Positions 6,898-7,351 of a stretch of DNA of 7,351 bases are shown in pieces (within the stretch, counting starts at the first letter, position 1; each line of letters opens with the position of its first letter). Source of the DNA: Synechococcaceae bacterium WB4_1_0192 (lineage in GTDB: Bacteria > Cyanobacteriota > Cyanobacteriia > PCC-6307 > Cyanobiaceae); the NCBI GenBank assembly GCA_009926195.1, contig RFPK01000100.1, forward strand, positions 1 through 7,351, written 5' to 3'. The position numbers and the translations under genes are program-made. Under the pieces are notes generated by a model. That model saw nothing but the letters and a program-made list of their open reading frames with translations, searched no databases and had not been told where the DNA came from.

Positions 6898-6909
6898 ATG
6901 ACCCCATGA
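6898..6909 (+). other. Three-codon ORF overlapping the fmt start (ATGACCCCATGA)
   Basis: ATG ACC CCA TGA encodes Met-Thr-Pro and stops within the fmt start region, overlapping it as ATGA. The only Shine-Dalgarno-like sequence nearby, GAGG at 6886-6889, is 8 bases from this ATG but 16 from the fmt ATG. Ribosomes could terminate here and restart on fmt. It may equally be chance. Confidence 0.2.
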
Positions 6910-7351
6910 AGATTCTGTTCTGGGGCACGCCTGCCTACGCGGTACCGAGCCTTGAGGCCCTGGTGGCCGCCGGTCATCAACTGGTGGGGGTGGTGAGCCA
7001 GCCGGATCGCCGCCGAGGCCGGGGCAAGGCCCTGATGCCCTCAGCAGTCAAGGCGCGGGCATTGGAGCTGGGACTGCCGGTGTTCACGCCGGAGCGCATC
7101 CGCCGCGATCTGGACTGTCAGCAGCTGTTGGCAGCCCTGGGAGCGGATGTGTCGGTGGTGGTGGCCTTCGGTCAGATCCTGCCGCCGGAGGTGCTGGCCC
7201 AACCGCCCCTGGGCTGCTGGAACGGCCATGGCTCACTGTTACCGCGCTGGCGGGGGGCCGGGCCGATCCAATGGGCGCTGCTGGAGGGTGACGCCGAAAC
7301 GGGCGTGGGGATCATGGCGATGGAAGAGGGACTCGACACGGGACCGGTGCT
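6906..7351 (+). CDS. fmt: Methionyl-tRNA formyltransferase, N-terminal part; 3' end outside the window
   Basis: Fmt transfers a formyl group from 10-formyl-tetrahydrofolate to the initiator Met-tRNA, in the cytoplasm. The window holds 148 full codons of about 310-340 expected, and the frame stays open to the right edge. The start MKILFWGTPAYAVPSLEAL matches the N-terminal Rossmann fold of the family. The sequence continues with SQPDRRRGRGK (31-41, matching the V(Y/S)xQPDRxxGRG region), VVVAFGQILP (84-93), and the catalytic block NGHGSLLPRWRGAGPIQ (106-122). The catalytic residues N106, H108 and D144 (EGLDTGPV) fall at exactly the numbers I recall for E. coli Fmt. The loop reads NGHGS rather than the common NVHAS, which keeps the Asn and His. 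The gene starts 18 bases after the tldE stop and is probably in the same transcript. The C-terminal tRNA-binding domain is outside the window. Confidence 0.95.
   Translation, partial: MKILFWGTPAYAVPSLEALVAAGHQLVGVVSQPDRRRGRGKALMPSAVKARALELGLPVFTPERIRRDLDCQQLLAALGADVSVVVAFGQILPPEVLAQPPLGCWNGHGSLLPRWRGAGPIQWALLEGDAETGVGIMAMEEGLDTGPV

Noticed and set aside
5685..6980. Open frame of 431 codons on the minus strand opposite tldE and the fmt start
   Set aside because: It overlaps two confidently assigned genes and has no recognisable domain; it reflects codon bias of the + strand genes.

Overview
The window looks like ordinary chromosomal DNA from a GC-rich picocyanobacterium, most likely of the Cyanobium / Synechococcus type. 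The evidence is a chlorophyll-biosynthesis oxidative cyclase (AcsF) of cyanobacterial type, a DUF2996 protein (a family known to me from cyanobacteria and plastids), a cyanobacterial-looking TldD/TldE pair, and very high G+C with strong G/C preference at third codon positions. I see no mobile elements, tRNA or rRNA genes, CRISPR arrays or phage genes. All supported genes lie on the + strand and are densely packed; the largest gaps are about 144 and 115 bases.

Left part (1-2640): the C-terminal part of an RNase II/R-family (RNB + S1) protein enters from the left edge. Four bases after its stop comes ubiX (flavin prenyltransferase), then a small unrecognised membrane protein, then a DUF2996 protein. 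The spacings (4, 36 and 63 bases) allow one transcript, but this is inferred from spacing only.

Middle (2641-3940): a 144-base gap with an imperfect hairpin leads into acsF, the O2-dependent Mg-protoporphyrin IX monomethyl ester cyclase that forms the isocyclic ring of chlorophyll. It ends in a clear 11-bp GC-rich stem-loop that probably terminates or attenuates transcription.

Right part (4001-7351): tldD and tldE encode the two subunits of a TldD/TldE-type metalloprotease and are separated by a single base. The 5' part of fmt (methionyl-tRNA formyltransferase) follows 18 bases later and runs off the right edge. These three genes look like one transcription unit.

Functionally the window is a housekeeping mix of RNA turnover, prenylated-FMN supply (probably for the UbiD-type decarboxylation in plastoquinone synthesis), chlorophyll synthesis, peptide maturation or proteolysis, and translation initiation. 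I found no convincing undescribed multi-gene system. The points most worth a second look are the loss of the usual arginine pair in the RNB protein, a Gly-to-Ala change in the UbiX N-terminal loop, the two uncharacterised small proteins between ubiX and acsF, and a three-codon ORF overlapping the fmt start.
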